A stretch of 64,000 nucleotides of DNA from an uncultured Oscillospiraceae bacterium (GCA_900552265.1 URZE01000002.1:124001-188000); one strand, 5' to 3'; shown: positions 1-8,049, counted from the stretch's first letter. Translations and numbers: made by a program. The notes: generated from the sequence alone by a model not told the origin.

Positions 1-48
1 GCGGTTAAAAAAATTGAAGCCGTAGGCGGGAAGGCGGAGGTGATCTAA
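1..48 (+). CDS. rplO: 50S ribosomal protein L15 (3' end only)
   Basis: Only the last 15 codons lie in the window. They read as a short basic tail ending GGKAEVI before TAA at 46-48, which matches the usual C-terminus of bacterial L15. The gene directly precedes secY, as in nearly all spc operons, and its last codons contain the GGAGGTGAT that serves as the secY ribosome binding site. L15 is an assembly protein of the 50S subunit. The call rests on a short tail plus strong gene-order evidence. Confidence 0.85.
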   Translation, partial: AVKKIEAVGGKAEVI

Positions 49-1374
49 GTGATTAAGACTCTTATAAATTCTTGGAAAGTTCCGGAACTGAGAAAAAAAT
101 TGTTGTTCACTTTGCTTATAATAGTTGTTTTCAGAATAGGTTCAGTCATCCCGGTTCCGTTTTTAAACGTTGAAGCATTGGCCGGAATGATGGGAAGTTT
201 GGGTGAGAGTGGATCCGTTTTGGCATATCTCGATACTCTTTCGGGAGGAGCTTTTGCTCAAGCAACATTGTTTGCAATGTCGGTTTCACCTTACATCAAT
301 GCGTCGATCATAATACAGCTTATGACGGTTGCGCTTCCCTATCTTGAATCCCTTCAAAAAGAAGGAGAAGAGGGGAGAAAAAAACTTACCGCAATTACTC
401 GTTATTTGACTATCTTCTTGGGACTCATGCAAGGAACTGCATTTTATCTTTATCTTAGAAACGGAAGTTATGCCGGTGAATCTATAGTAAGATACACTGA
501 AGGTTGGGCAGGAATATTTGTTGCAGTGGTAATAGTACTTTCGTTCACCGCAGGTACGGCTTTAATGATGTGGCTTGGTGAACAGATAAATGTAAAAGGC
601 GTTGGAAATGGAATATCTATACTTATGTTTGCGGGTATCGTTTCGAGAATGCCGAGTCTCATAGGAAAATTGGTAGCATATTTCATGATCGCTGTTGAAG
701 AACCATCTACTTTCGGAAAATTTTATGTATTCGTACCGCTTTTCGTGATAATGTTCCTTTTCATGATGTGGGTAATAGTTTACATGAACGATGCTGAGCG
801 TCGCATACCAATTCAGTATGCACAGCGTACTGTTGGAAGAAAAATGTATGCCGGACAAAATACGCATATTCCTCTTAAAATAGGAATTTCGGGAGTAATG
901 CCGATTATTTTCGCAACATCTATATTGGCTGTTCCGAACTTTATAAACTTTTTCACTCGTCCGACAGGTATTTGGAAAGCAATTCTTGATTCCCTTTCGG
1001 TTAACGGTTTGATTTATACGATTGTTTACTTCTTCTTGATTATAATGTTTGCATATTTTTACGTTGCAATTACGTATAATCCAATAGAGATGGCTAACAA
1101 TTTGCGTCAAAGCAATGGTGTAATTCCGGGAATAAGACCTGGTAAACCCACTTCGGATTATTTTGCGAAAGTGCTTTCGAAGGTTACATTTTTAGGAGCT
1201 TTGTTCCTTGCGTTTGTGGCACTTTTACCGATTGGATTTTCTGTGGGTACCGGAATGCATAACTTGTCAATGGGAGGTACGTCAATTATAATTATGGTAG
1301 GCGTTGCTCTCGAAACCGTAAAACAAATGGAATCACAACTTATGATGAGACACTATAAAGGATTCCTCGATTAA
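49..1374 (+). CDS. secY: Preprotein translocase subunit SecY
   Basis: This is the 441-residue channel subunit of the SecYEG translocon, which moves unfolded preproteins across, or membrane proteins into, the cytoplasmic membrane. The protein has about ten hydrophobic segments. It carries the conserved cytoplasmic loop RRIPIQYAQR near residue 250 and the YNPIEMANNLR motif near residue 345. The GTG start directly follows the rplO stop and is preceded by GGAGGTGAT inside rplO, so the two are tightly coupled. Length is normal for the family. Its partner secE lies at 28.5 kb on the other strand. Confidence 0.98.
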   Translation: MIKTLINSWKVPELRKKLLFTLLIIVVFRIGSVIPVPFLNVEALAGMMGSLGESGSVLAYLDTLSGGAFAQATLFAMSVSPYINASIIIQLMTVALPYLESLQKEGEEGRKKLTAITRYLTIFLGLMQGTAFYLYLRNGSYAGESIVRYTEGWAGIFVAVVIVLSFTAGTALMMWLGEQINVKGVGNGISILMFAGIVSRMPSLIGKLVAYFMIAVEEPSTFGKFYVFVPLFVIMFLFMMWVIVYMNDAERRIPIQYAQRTVGRKMYAGQNTHIPLKIGISGVMPIIFATSILAVPNFINFFTRPTGIWKAILDSLSVNGLIYTIVYFFLIIMFAYFYVAITYNPIEMANNLRQSNGVIPGIRPGKPTSDYFAKVLSKVTFLGALFLAFVALLPIGFSVGTGMHNLSMGGTSIIIMVGVALETVKQMESQLMMRHYKGFLD

Positions 1375-1417
1375 AAATTTTCGCCTGAAATTGTTAGGTT
1401 TTAAAAGGAGATATTAA

Positions 1418-2053
1418 ATGAATATAATTTTTTTGGGAGCACCGGGTGCCGGAAAAGGAACTCAGGCTGCGTATATATCCGAACATTTTAAAATCCCCAC
1501 GATTTCGACGGGAGAAATTATAAGACAAACGTTGAAAAGCGGCACTGAGTTGGGAAATAAGCTCAAGTCCTACATAGAAAAAGGACATCTTGTTCCTGAC
1601 GAAACGGTAATTGAAATGGTAAAAGAAAGAATCTCTAAAGATGATTGTAAAAACGGATTCATTCTTGATGGATTTCCAAGAACCGTAAAACAGGCCGAGG
1701 CTCTTGAACATTCTGGAGTAAATATTGATAAGGTCATAGACATAGAAGTCGATGATGAGATTATATACAAAAGGATGGCAGGGCGTCGTGTTTGCGGCAA
1801 ATGCGGAAAGACATACAATGTTGATTTGAATGTTTTACCTCAAAATGAGGGACTGTGTGATGTTTGTGGAAACGACCTTATTCAACGTGCGGATGACAAG
1901 CTTGAAACAGTGAAAGAGCGTCTTAAAGTCTATTACGATCAAACTCACGTTTTGAAAGATTATTATCAAAGCAAGGGAAAAAGATTTATAATTGACGGAG
2001 AGCAGTCTCTTGAGAAGATTACCGAGGACATTAATAAAGTATTAGAGGCATAA
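1418..2053 (+). CDS. adk: Adenylate kinase
   Basis: Adenylate kinase interconverts ATP + AMP and 2 ADP in the cytoplasm. The 211-residue protein has the P-loop GAPGAGKGT at residues 7-15 and the FPRT motif near residue 86. Its lid carries four cysteines (C126, C129, C147, C150) in the CX2C...CX2C arrangement of the zinc-binding Gram-positive enzymes. An AAGGAG ribosome binding site precedes the ATG. Position between secY and map is the standard spc-operon order. Confidence 0.98.
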   Translation: MNIIFLGAPGAGKGTQAAYISEHFKIPTISTGEIIRQTLKSGTELGNKLKSYIEKGHLVPDETVIEMVKERISKDDCKNGFILDGFPRTVKQAEALEHSGVNIDKVIDIEVDDEIIYKRMAGRRVCGKCGKTYNVDLNVLPQNEGLCDVCGNDLIQRADDKLETVKERLKVYYDQTHVLKDYYQSKGKRFIIDGEQSLEKITEDINKVLEA

Positions 2054-2055
2054 AA

Positions 2056-2808
2056 ATGATTGTTTTAAAAACATGTCACGAGATAGACTTAATGAAAGAA
2101 TCGGGAAAAATTTCTGCAAGAGCTCTTAAATTTGCGGGAGAAGCCGTAGAACCCGGAGTTACTACAGAACATATAGACGAAGTGGTTCGTAAGTATCTCA
2201 AGTCTCAGGGAGCCACTTCATCTTCTCTGGGATATGGTGGGTTTCCGAAAACTTGTTGTATTTCAGTAAATAATCAAGTCATCCACGGCATACCAAGTAA
2301 AGATAAGATTATAAAAAACGGCGATATTGTTAGTATAGATATTTGCTCGAAATTCAGAGGATATCATACTGATAATGCTTATACTTTTCCGTGCGGAGAT
2401 GTCAGTGAAAATGCAAAAAGACTATTAAAGGCTACCAACGAGAGTCTTTATGAAGGAATTAAGGCAGCAAAAGCAGGTTCTCGAATCGGAGATATAGGAA
2501 GTGCCGTGGAAAGGTATGTCAAATCACGCGGCTACTCGGTAATTCGAGATTTTGTGGGTCACGGAGTAGGTGCGCAGTTACATGAGGATCCTTCAGTACC
2601 GAATTACGGCCGTCCCGGTCATGGACCACGTCTTGTTCCGGGAATGACCTTGGCTATAGAGCCTATGGTTAATGAAGGTTCGGAAAAAGTTTCGGTTCTG
2701 GACGACGGATGGACGGTTTTGACCGAAGACGGAAAGCTTTCGGCTCATTTCGAACATACGATAGCCGTTACATCGGAAGGTCCCGTTATAATCACGAATC
2801 CCGACTAA
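2056..2808 (+). CDS. map: Methionine aminopeptidase, type I
   Basis: This enzyme removes the initiator methionine from nascent proteins. The 250-residue protein shows the pita-bread fold motifs: the metal-ligand stretch SIDICSKFRGYHTDNA, the histidine in GHGVGAQLHEDP, and the glutamates of LAIEPMV and HFEHTIAV. It starts 2 nt after the adk stop, so co-translation is likely. A short N-terminus and lack of an SH3 or zinc-finger extension place it with ordinary bacterial MAP1. Confidence 0.98.
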   Translation: MIVLKTCHEIDLMKESGKISARALKFAGEAVEPGVTTEHIDEVVRKYLKSQGATSSSLGYGGFPKTCCISVNNQVIHGIPSKDKIIKNGDIVSIDICSKFRGYHTDNAYTFPCGDVSENAKRLLKATNESLYEGIKAAKAGSRIGDIGSAVERYVKSRGYSVIRDFVGHGVGAQLHEDPSVPNYGRPGHGPRLVPGMTLAIEPMVNEGSEKVSVLDDGWTVLTEDGKLSAHFEHTIAVTSEGPVIITNPD

Positions 2809-2821
2809 AAGGAAGTAAAAA

Positions 2822-3097
2822 ATGAAATTGGAAAAAGGTACAGTGGTTTATTCTTTGGCCGGCCATGACAAAGGAGATTTTCAGGTCGTTATTGAGTTTG
2901 ATGATAAGTACGCCAAAGTTTGCGACGGGAAATATCGTCCTCTCGAAAGATTAAAAAAGAAAAAATTGATCCATATTAAGATGACAAATACCATCTTAAG
3001 TGAAGAAAATTTAAAAACAAACAAATCTGTAAGAAAGTCGCTGAGACCCTTTATCGAAGCGGCAGATAGAAATAGGCAAAACAATAAATTAAAGTAG
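2822..3097 (+). CDS. KOW-domain RNA-binding protein (L14e/KOW-like)
   Basis: This is a 91-residue basic protein. Its N-terminal half has a KOW-like signature (KGTVVYSLAGHDKG, then a beta strand VVIEFDDKYAKVCDG). A Lys/Arg-rich C-terminal half follows, including RPLERLKKKKLIHIK. Small KOW proteins of this type are commonly encoded between map and infA in Clostridia and are thought to bind RNA or the ribosome, but their exact role is not established. An AAGGAAG motif precedes the ATG. The stop is TAG at 3095-3097. Confidence 0.85.
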   Translation: MKLEKGTVVYSLAGHDKGDFQVVIEFDDKYAKVCDGKYRPLERLKKKKLIHIKMTNTILSEENLKTNKSVRKSLRPFIEAADRNRQNNKLK

Positions 3098-3107
3098 AGG
3101 TGGTGGA

Positions 3108-3182
3108 GTGAGCAAACCGATTCTTTCAGTTTTGATTGAAAGTATCTGGCTCTGTAAAATATGTCAAAGAGTGATGTCATAG
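3108..3182 (+). CDS. Possible 24-codon leader ORF overlapping the infA start
   Basis: The best ribosome binding site between the KOW gene and infA (AGAGGTGG at 3098-3105) does not serve infA directly. It lies just before a GTG at 3108 that opens a 24-codon frame, starting V-S-K and ending at TAG 3180-3182. This frame passes the infA ATG at 3161 in another phase. A small hairpin (CTTTCA/TGAAAG at 3123-3142) lies inside it. Translation of this frame could feed ribosomes to infA by coupling. Whether the peptide is made is unknown. Confidence 0.35.
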   Translation: MSKPILSVLIESIWLCKICQRVMS

Positions 3183-3475
3183 AGGTTGAAGGCAGAGTTG
3201 TGGAAGCGCTTCCGAATACTATGTTTAAAGTTGAGCTTTCCAACGGAAAAAACGGAAAAATTGTTTTGGCGCATATATCTGGTAAACTCAGGATGAATTA
3301 TATTAAAATTTTACCGGGAGACTACGTAACGTTGGAACTGTCACCTTACGATTTGGAAAAGGGCAGAATTACGTGGCGTTCGAAAAACAGTAAAGAAACT
3401 AATAAAAAGGATAACGATGAATCGTCTATTAATAACGAAACAAAATCGGGATCCGTATTGGAGGGGAATATTTAA
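3161..3475 (+). CDS. infA: Translation initiation factor IF-1 with C-terminal tail
   Basis: IF-1 binds the 30S A site during initiation. Residues 1 to about 72 form the OB fold ([45 protein letters not shown]). Bacterial IF-1 normally ends near residue 72, but this one runs to 104, adding about 30 polar residues rich in Lys, Asn, Asp and Ser. The ATG at 3161 matches the family start, although no good ribosome binding site directly precedes it. The stop overlaps the rpmJ start (TAATG). Confidence 0.95.
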   Translation: MSKSDVIEVEGRVVEALPNTMFKVELSNGKNGKIVLAHISGKLRMNYIKILPGDYVTLELSPYDLEKGRITWRSKNSKETNKKDNDESSINNETKSGSVLEGNI

Positions 3476-3588
3476 TGAAAGTCAGACCTTCTGTAAAAAA
3501 AATTTGCGATAAGTGCAAAATTATTAGAAGGCACGGTCGCGTGCGAGTAATATGCGAAAATCCGAAGCACAAACAAAGACAAGGATAG
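3475..3588 (+). CDS. rpmJ: 50S ribosomal protein L36
   Basis: This 37-residue protein begins [15 protein letters not shown] and ends KHKQRQG, the usual bL36 sequence. Three cysteines and a histidine (CX2C, then C and H in CENPKH) form the zinc ribbon, so this is the zinc-binding C+ form. The ATG overlaps the infA stop by one base and is preceded by GGAGGGG at 3460-3466. It lies between infA and rpsM as usual. Confidence 0.98.
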   Translation: MKVRPSVKKICDKCKIIRRHGRVRVICENPKHKQRQG

Positions 3589-3619
3589 TAAAAAAGTAAT
3601 TTTGGAGGTGGGTTAAGAA

Positions 3620-3988
3620 ATGGCCCGTATATCAGGCGTCGATTTACCAAGAGATAAACGAATCGAAATTGGTCTTACTTATATATTTGGTATAGGAAGA
3701 ACCACGGCATCAAAAATAATTGCCGAAACAAAAGTAAATCCCGATACAAGAGTTAGAGATTTAACCGAGGATGATGTGGCTAAACTCAGAAACTGTATCG
3801 AAAAAAACTACAAAGTTGAGGGTGACCTCAGAAGTCAAATAGCTTTTGATATCAAAAGACTTATTGAAATAGGATGTTACCGTGGAATCCGTCACAGAAA
3901 AGGATTACCGGTTCGTGGACAAAGATCCAAAACAAATGCAAGAACCAGAAAAGGTCCAAGAAAAACAATGGCAAATAAAAAAGGTTAA
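3620..3988 (+). CDS. rpsM: 30S ribosomal protein S13
   Basis: S13 sits in the head of the 30S subunit and contacts the P-site tRNA and the intersubunit bridges. The 122-residue protein begins [13 protein letters not shown], carries the helix-two-turn-helix [11 protein letters not shown], and ends in the basic [12 protein letters not shown] tail. GGAGGTG precedes the ATG. Its place between rpmJ and rpsK is standard. Confidence 0.98.
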   Translation: MARISGVDLPRDKRIEIGLTYIFGIGRTTASKIIAETKVNPDTRVRDLTEDDVAKLRNCIEKNYKVEGDLRSQIAFDIKRLIEIGCYRGIRHRKGLPVRGQRSKTNARTRKGPRKTMANKKG

Positions 3989-4009
3989 GTTGAAGGAGGA
4001 ATAGTTTAA

Positions 4010-4414
4010 ATGGCAGTTCAAAATGGCGCCAAAAAGACTGCAATCCGCAGACGCCGCGACAAAAAAAATATTGAGCGTGGAGCAGCACATATACAGTCTA
4101 CATTTAATAACACAATTGTTACTATAACAGATACAGAAGGTAACGGAATTTCCTGGGCAAGTGCCGGAGGACTCGGTTTTAGAGGTTCTAAAAAATCAAC
4201 TCCTTTTGCCGCACAATCTGCTTCCGAGGCTGCTGCGAAAGTAGCTATGGAACACGGTATGAAAACAGTTGAAGTATACGTTAAAGGTCCGGGGTCAGGA
4301 CGTGAAGCCGCAATTCGTGCGCTTCAGGCAGCAGGACTTGAAGTAACCATGATTAAGGATGTAACTCCGATTCCTCACAACGGATGCCGTCCGCCAAAAA
4401 GAAGACGTGTTTAA
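4010..4414 (+). CDS. rpsK: 30S ribosomal protein S11
   Basis: S11 forms part of the 30S platform near the decoding site and E site. The 134-residue protein has the motifs [16 protein letters not shown] and [17 protein letters not shown], and ends [10 protein letters not shown]. It is slightly longer than many homologues through a basic N-terminal lead ([12 protein letters not shown]). AAGGAGG precedes the ATG at normal spacing. It is part of the alpha operon. Confidence 0.98.
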   Translation: MAVQNGAKKTAIRRRRDKKNIERGAAHIQSTFNNTIVTITDTEGNGISWASAGGLGFRGSKKSTPFAAQSASEAAAKVAMEHGMKTVEVYVKGPGSGREAAIRALQAAGLEVTMIKDVTPIPHNGCRPPKRRRV

Positions 4415-4448
4415 TAAATAGTAAGTTTAGGAGGTGTAATGTAATAAT

Positions 4449-5078
4449 ATGGCAAGATATACAGGAGCTGTGTGCAGACTTTGCCGCAGAGAAGGAAAAA
4501 AATTATTTTTAAAGGGAGAAAGATGCTATACCGGTAAGTGCGCTTTTGAACGCCGTTCTTATGCTCCCGGTCAACACGGACAGGGACGTAAGAAAATTTC
4601 CGAATATGGCCTTCAGTTAAGAGCTAAACAACAAGTAAGACGTTACTACGGAGTTTTGGAAAAACCATTTAGATCATATTACGTAATGGCTACCAAAATG
4701 AAGGAAGGTAAAAAAGGTGAAAACTTACTTGCCATCTTGGAATCTCGTTTAGACAATATCGTTTATCGTTTAGGTTGGGCAAGTTCAAGAGCAGAAGCAA
4801 GACAACTTGTTGTGCATAACCATTTCAGCGTAAACGGTCAAAAAGTGAATATACCGTCATTCCTGGTAAAAATCGGAGATGTCGTAAGTATAAACGAAAG
4901 ATCACGTAACAGTGTTAAAATCAAGTCTATACTTGAAGCAAACGGTTCAAGACCTGTTCCGAAGTGGCTCGAAGCAAATAATGAAAAATTTGATGCGAAG
5001 AAAATAGCCATGCCGGCAAGAGAAGACATCGACCTTGACGTTGAAGAAACATTAATCGTCGAATTGTACTCCAAATAA
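4449..5078 (+). CDS. rpsD: 30S ribosomal protein S4, zinc-binding form
   Basis: S4 is a primary 16S rRNA binding protein and, in many bacteria, the translational repressor of the alpha operon. The 209-residue protein has four N-terminal cysteines (C9, C12, C26, C31), the zinc-knuckle version. An S4 RNA-binding domain follows ([20 protein letters not shown], then [10 protein letters not shown]). An AGGAGGTG site precedes the ATG. Unlike Bacillus, where rpsD is unlinked, here it lies between rpsK and rpoA. Confidence 0.98.
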   Translation: MARYTGAVCRLCRREGKKLFLKGERCYTGKCAFERRSYAPGQHGQGRKKISEYGLQLRAKQQVRRYYGVLEKPFRSYYVMATKMKEGKKGENLLAILESRLDNIVYRLGWASSRAEARQLVVHNHFSVNGQKVNIPSFLVKIGDVVSINERSRNSVKIKSILEANGSRPVPKWLEANNEKFDAKKIAMPAREDIDLDVEETLIVELYSK

Positions 5079-5115
5079 TATTGCTTAAATTTATTTGAGT
5101 TATATTGTACATTTT

Positions 5116-5129
5116 TGAGGTATACCTCA
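5116..5129. repeat. 14-bp perfect palindrome upstream of rpoA
   Basis: TGAGGTATACCTCA reads the same on both strands and lies in the 77-base gap between rpsD and rpoA. As RNA it would form a 5-bp stem with a TATA loop, followed by GTTTTT, which resembles a weak terminator or attenuator. It could equally be a protein operator or an RNA-processing site. No family match is claimed. Confidence 0.5.
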
Positions 5130-5155
5130 GTTTTTAAAATGTTAAGGAGGATTTG

Positions 5156-6109
5156 ATGATTGAAATAGAAAAACCTCGGATTAGTCTACAAGAAGTTTCC
5201 GAGGATAAGACTTACGGTAAATTTGTTGTTGAACCTCTCGAAAGAGGATTCGGTAACACTTTGGGAAACAGCTTGAGAAGGATACTTCTTTCCTCTCTTC
5301 CGGGAGTTGCACCAAACAGCATAAAAATCGATGGAGTTATGCATGAATTTTCAACTATAGATGGTGTTAAAGAAGATGTAACCGAAATAGTTCTGAATGT
5401 AAAAAATATTCTCGCTAAACTTCATTGCGATGAAGAGAAAACAGTTCAAATCGATGCAAAAGGTCCGTGTGAAGTAACTACCGGAATGATAATTCATGAC
5501 AGTGATGTTGAAATCATAAATAAAGAACAACATATTGCAACTCTTGGTGACGGAGCAAAACTTCGTATGGACATAACTCTGGATAAAGGCAGAGGATATG
5601 TTTCTGCGGAACGTCATAAAGCCAATGGAGCAAATAATGAAATCGGAGTTTTACCGGTAGATTCAATTTATACACCCGTCGTGAAAGTAAATTATGCAGT
5701 TGAAAATACTCGTGTCGGACAGATAACAGACTTTGATAAGCTTTCGCTCGAAGTTTGGACAAACGGCGTAATTACTGCAGAAGAAGCAGTATCTCTTGCA
5801 GCTAAAATACTTATTGAACATTTTAATTTGTTTTTGGGACTTTCCGAAGTTGCTGAAAAAACCAGCTTAATGGTAGAAAAACCTGATAAGAAAGTTACAA
5901 AAAATCTCGATGTTACAATAGATGAACTTGAACTTTCAGTCAGATCTTATAATTGTCTTAAAAGAGCCGGAATAAATACGGTTCAAGACCTTACAAGCAG
6001 GACTGAAGATGAAATGATGAAAGTTCGTAATCTTGGACGCAAGTCACTGGATGAAGTTATAGAAAAATTACATTCAATGGGGCTTGATTTGAGTAGTCCG
6101 GTAGAATAA
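5156..6109 (+). CDS. rpoA: RNA polymerase subunit alpha
   Basis: The alpha subunit nucleates RNA polymerase assembly through its N-terminal domain and contacts UP elements and activators through its C-terminal domain. The protein of about 317 residues shows the N-terminal motif [20 protein letters not shown] and the C-terminal helix-hairpin region [17 protein letters not shown] and [10 protein letters not shown]. The ATG at 5156 is preferred over an in-frame TTG at 5153, because AAGGAGG at 5144-5150 is then 5 nt away rather than 2. Confidence 0.98.
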   Translation: MIEIEKPRISLQEVSEDKTYGKFVVEPLERGFGNTLGNSLRRILLSSLPGVAPNSIKIDGVMHEFSTIDGVKEDVTEIVLNVKNILAKLHCDEEKTVQIDAKGPCEVTTGMIIHDSDVEIINKEQHIATLGDGAKLRMDITLDKGRGYVSAERHKANGANNEIGVLPVDSIYTPVVKVNYAVENTRVGQITDFDKLSLEVWTNGVITAEEAVSLAAKILIEHFNLFLGLSEVAEKTSLMVEKPDKKVTKNLDVTIDELELSVRSYNCLKRAGINTVQDLTSRTEDEMMKVRNLGRKSLDEVIEKLHSMGLDLSSPVE

Positions 6110-6136
6110 ATGTATTTACAAAGGAGGTAGAAAAGA

Positions 6137-6478
6137 ATGTCACGTAAAAGAAAACTCGGCAGAGCTACTGCTCACAGAATTGCAATGCTCAGAGCGCTTG
6201 TTACTTTTCTTTTTGAACATGGAAAGATAGAAACAACTGTTACTCGAGCAAAAGAAGTAAGTTCCCTTGCCGAAAAGATGATTACAATAGCAAAAATTGA
6301 TAATCTTCATAATAAACGTATGATAATGGCTTTCGTAACCAAAAAGGAAGTTTCGAGAAATCTTTTTGAAAAAATTGCTCCTAAATATGCCGATAAAAAT
6401 GGTGGTTATACAAGGATAACAAAACTTGGTCCCAGACGCGGCGACGGCGCGGAAATGGCTATTATTGAACTTATATAA
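6137..6478 (+). CDS. rplQ: 50S ribosomal protein L17
   Basis: L17 is the usual last gene of the alpha operon. The 113-residue protein has the motifs [37 protein letters not shown] and the ending [28 protein letters not shown] precedes the ATG. A long hairpin with a T-run follows, so the ribosomal transcript probably ends here. Confidence 0.98.
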   Translation: MSRKRKLGRATAHRIAMLRALVTFLFEHGKIETTVTRAKEVSSLAEKMITIAKIDNLHNKRMIMAFVTKKEVSRNLFEKIAPKYADKNGGYTRITKLGPRRGDGAEMAIIELI

Positions 6479-6497
6479 TTAATATAATTTTGTATTA

Positions 6498-6552
6498 ATT
6501 TCGTTCATATCGAGGTTGAATTATTTGACTTTGGTATGAACGAATTATTTTT
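6498..6552 (+). terminator. Rho-independent terminator after rplQ
   Basis: TTCGTTCATA at 6500-6509 pairs perfectly with TATGAACGAA at 6535-6544 across a 25-nt loop, followed by TTATTTTT. It ends the spc/alpha operon. Confidence 0.75.
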
Positions 6553-6869
6553 GCGAATGTTTAATAATTTTGATTTGATAAATAATATTAAATGTCTATT
6601 TTAAGGGTATATTTGAGGAATTTTATTTCAATTTTACTTGTTATTTTTTAAAATTTATTTTGGGATATAAGGTAAATTTTAAAAGGAAAATAGTTTAATT
6701 ACAGGTGTTTAGGTAAAAAATAGAATGTAACGTTAAAGTTATAGAAGTAGATAAGTTGAGGTTACCTTATTTAAATTTTATAAATTTTTAAGATAAAATA
6801 ACAATCACTTTTAAATATTTTATGTAAGTATAGATATTAATAGTTTTTATTAGAAAAAAATTAAAATAC
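6553..6869. other. AT-rich gene-free stretch
   Basis: I see no convincing gene, RNA or long repeat in this very AT-rich stretch between the rplQ terminator and the first promoter of the Nif11-like island. Very short frames occur without ribosome binding sites. Given the decayed copy just downstream, older remnants could be hidden here. Confidence 0.5.
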
Positions 6870-6899
6870 TTGACATAATTTATGTGTTAATATTATAAT
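6870..6899 (+). promoter_or_regulatory. Consensus sigma-A promoter ahead of the decayed precursor copy
   Basis: TTGACA at 6870-6875, an 18-base spacer, then TATAAT at 6894-6899. It is a perfect-box promoter. It lies about 30 bases before the GGAGGG site of the degenerate leader-peptide gene, and it may now drive the intact gene at 7182 with a long 5' leader. Confidence 0.7.
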
Positions 6900-6931
6900 A
6901 ATTCCATAAAACAAGATTGGAGGGTTGCGAC

Positions 6932-7096
6932 GTTAAACCTAAAAATTTAATTCCTAAGTTTTTATTGATTTCAGAGGACAATAAATTTTTTAAAATATTA
7001 TAAGGTAATCAAGTGATAAAGCGAAGAATATATTTTTTGATTAGTGATTAAATTTTAATTGATAAAATGAAGATATTTTTCCAAGCTGTATCAAAT
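6932..7096 (+). pseudogene. Decayed Nif11-like leader peptide gene
   Basis: GGAGGG at 6919-6924 is followed, 7 nt later, by GTT (6932) in place of an expected GTG/ATG start. The frame from there reads NLIPKFLLISEDNKFFKIL before TAA at 7001. This resembles LLLQNEKFLSKL at the start of the intact precursor at 7182. A shifted frame at 7012 then reads SSDKAKNIFFD, like the TSEEIQNIFKNEG segment of that precursor. A further shift at 7061 reads DKMKIFFQAV, like LDKAEIIMESL. Order and spacing match an intact leader, so I read this as a dead paralogue with a lost start, two frameshifts and stops. The evidence is pattern-based. Confidence 0.5.
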
Positions 7097-7181
7097 TAAA
7101 ATTTTTTATTACAAATTTGAATATACATATCATACTTGAAATTTAATGTGAAATTTTAAAAATAAAAGGAGCGTGCTAATC

Positions 7182-7562
7182 TTGGAAAATAAAATAATAT
7201 TATTGTTACAAAATGAAAAATTTTTATCAAAGTTGAATGATGCTTCAACTTCAGAAGAAATACAGAATATTTTTAAAAATGAAGGTATAGATATTTCTTT
7301 GGATAAAGCAGAGATTATTATGGAATCGCTCCTATGTGTAGATCACAAAATTTATGGTACTGAAGAGATGAGTCAAGAAGAACTTCAAAAAATTGGAGGT
7401 GGAACCTCCTCGGTTAAAAATAGTTTAGAATATGTTATGATGTGTACTATCGTTTCCGAGGGGTCAAAAAATGGTGGCATTAATTATGAATCGAGTAAAA
7501 TTACTGAAGAGAGAACTTTAAAGCAAGCTAAGAAAGATGTTATCTCCTGGATAGAGAAATAA
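7182..7562 (+). CDS. Nif11-like / double-glycine leader precursor peptide 1
   Basis: A 126-residue protein if started at TTG 7182; an in-frame GTG at 7173 is only 1 nt from AAGGAG (7166-7171), so TTG is preferred. Residues 1-74 look like a Nif11-type leader: KFLSKLNDASTSEEIQNIF, then GIDISLDKAEIIMESL, ending MSQEELQKIGGG. Such leaders direct ribosomally made peptides to modification enzymes and are cut after the glycines by peptidase-containing ABC exporters. The remaining 52 residues are polar with one Cys. No modifying or exporting enzyme is seen in the window. The call is a precursor of the RiPP/bacteriocin type; the product's activity is unknown. Confidence 0.7.
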   Translation: MENKIILLLQNEKFLSKLNDASTSEEIQNIFKNEGIDISLDKAEIIMESLLCVDHKIYGTEEMSQEELQKIGGGTSSVKNSLEYVMMCTIVSEGSKNGGINYESSKITEERTLKQAKKDVISWIEK

Positions 7563-7579
7563 ATGCTCTATTTATAACC

Positions 7580-7607
7580 AAAATATTAAAAAGTGTTAAT
7601 ATTTTTA
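7580..7607. terminator. Terminator-like hairpin after precursor 1
   Basis: AAAATATTAA at 7580-7589 pairs perfectly with TTAATATTTT at 7596-7605, with a short loop and trailing T. The stem is all A-T, so it is weaker than a typical terminator. Confidence 0.5.
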
Positions 7608-7645
7608 ATGTAATAACTAGATTACAAAAAAAGATTGTTATAATG

Positions 7646-7674
7646 TTTACTAACTGTTAAGAATATGATATAAT
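7646..7674 (+). promoter_or_regulatory. Sigma-A promoter of precursor 2
   Basis: TTTACT at 7646-7651, a 17-base spacer and TATAAT at 7669-7674, about 60 bases before the ATG at 7735. It gives precursor 2 its own transcript. Confidence 0.75.
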
Positions 7675-7734
7675 ACAAATTAGATATATTTTGAAATTTG
7701 TTTTTTAGTGACTTTCTGAGAGGTTATAGATACA

Positions 7735-8049
7735 ATGTTAGTAAACAATAAAAATGAGTTGTCTGATGATGGGTATTTAGATCGTGATTTGTTAAATCGT
7801 TTGTTTATAACTAAAAATTCTGAAGAAATTCAGTTTTGTTTAAAAAAACGTGGAATAGAAGCTTCGTTAAAAGAGATTGAGAGTGTTGTGAAATCGTTAA
7901 AATTTTTGAACTTGCCTAGAAATGGTATAGAAGAGGTCGGTGATGGTGGCTTAGAGAATGTTATAGGTGGAAAATTTTTAATAAACGAAGTTTTGAACGA
8001 CATTTTTTCTGAAGGAATTCTTGCTTTGACTTTAATAGCCAAATTGTAA
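7735..8049 (+). CDS. Nif11-like / double-glycine leader precursor peptide 2
   Basis: A 104-residue protein with the same leader plan as its upstream neighbour: LLNRLFITKNSEEIQFCLKK, then GIEASLKEIESVVKSL, and a double-glycine end GLENVIGG at residues 72-79. The predicted core is 25 residues, hydrophobic, and rich in Leu/Ile with acidic residues in its first half. It lacks Cys, which argues against lanthionine chemistry. GAGAGG precedes the ATG at a slightly long spacing. A strong promoter lies upstream. No maturation or immunity gene is adjacent. The leader class is fairly clear; the mature function is not. Confidence 0.7.
   Translation: MLVNNKNELSDDGYLDRDLLNRLFITKNSEEIQFCLKKRGIEASLKEIESVVKSLKFLNLPRNGIEEVGDGGLENVIGGKFLINEVLNDIFSEGILALTLIAKL

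Noticed and set aside
562..1110. A 182-codon open frame on the minus strand inside secY
   Set aside because: It lies wholly within a clear secY gene, has no ribosome binding site and encodes a low-complexity Tyr/Asn/His-rich sequence typical of antisense frames.
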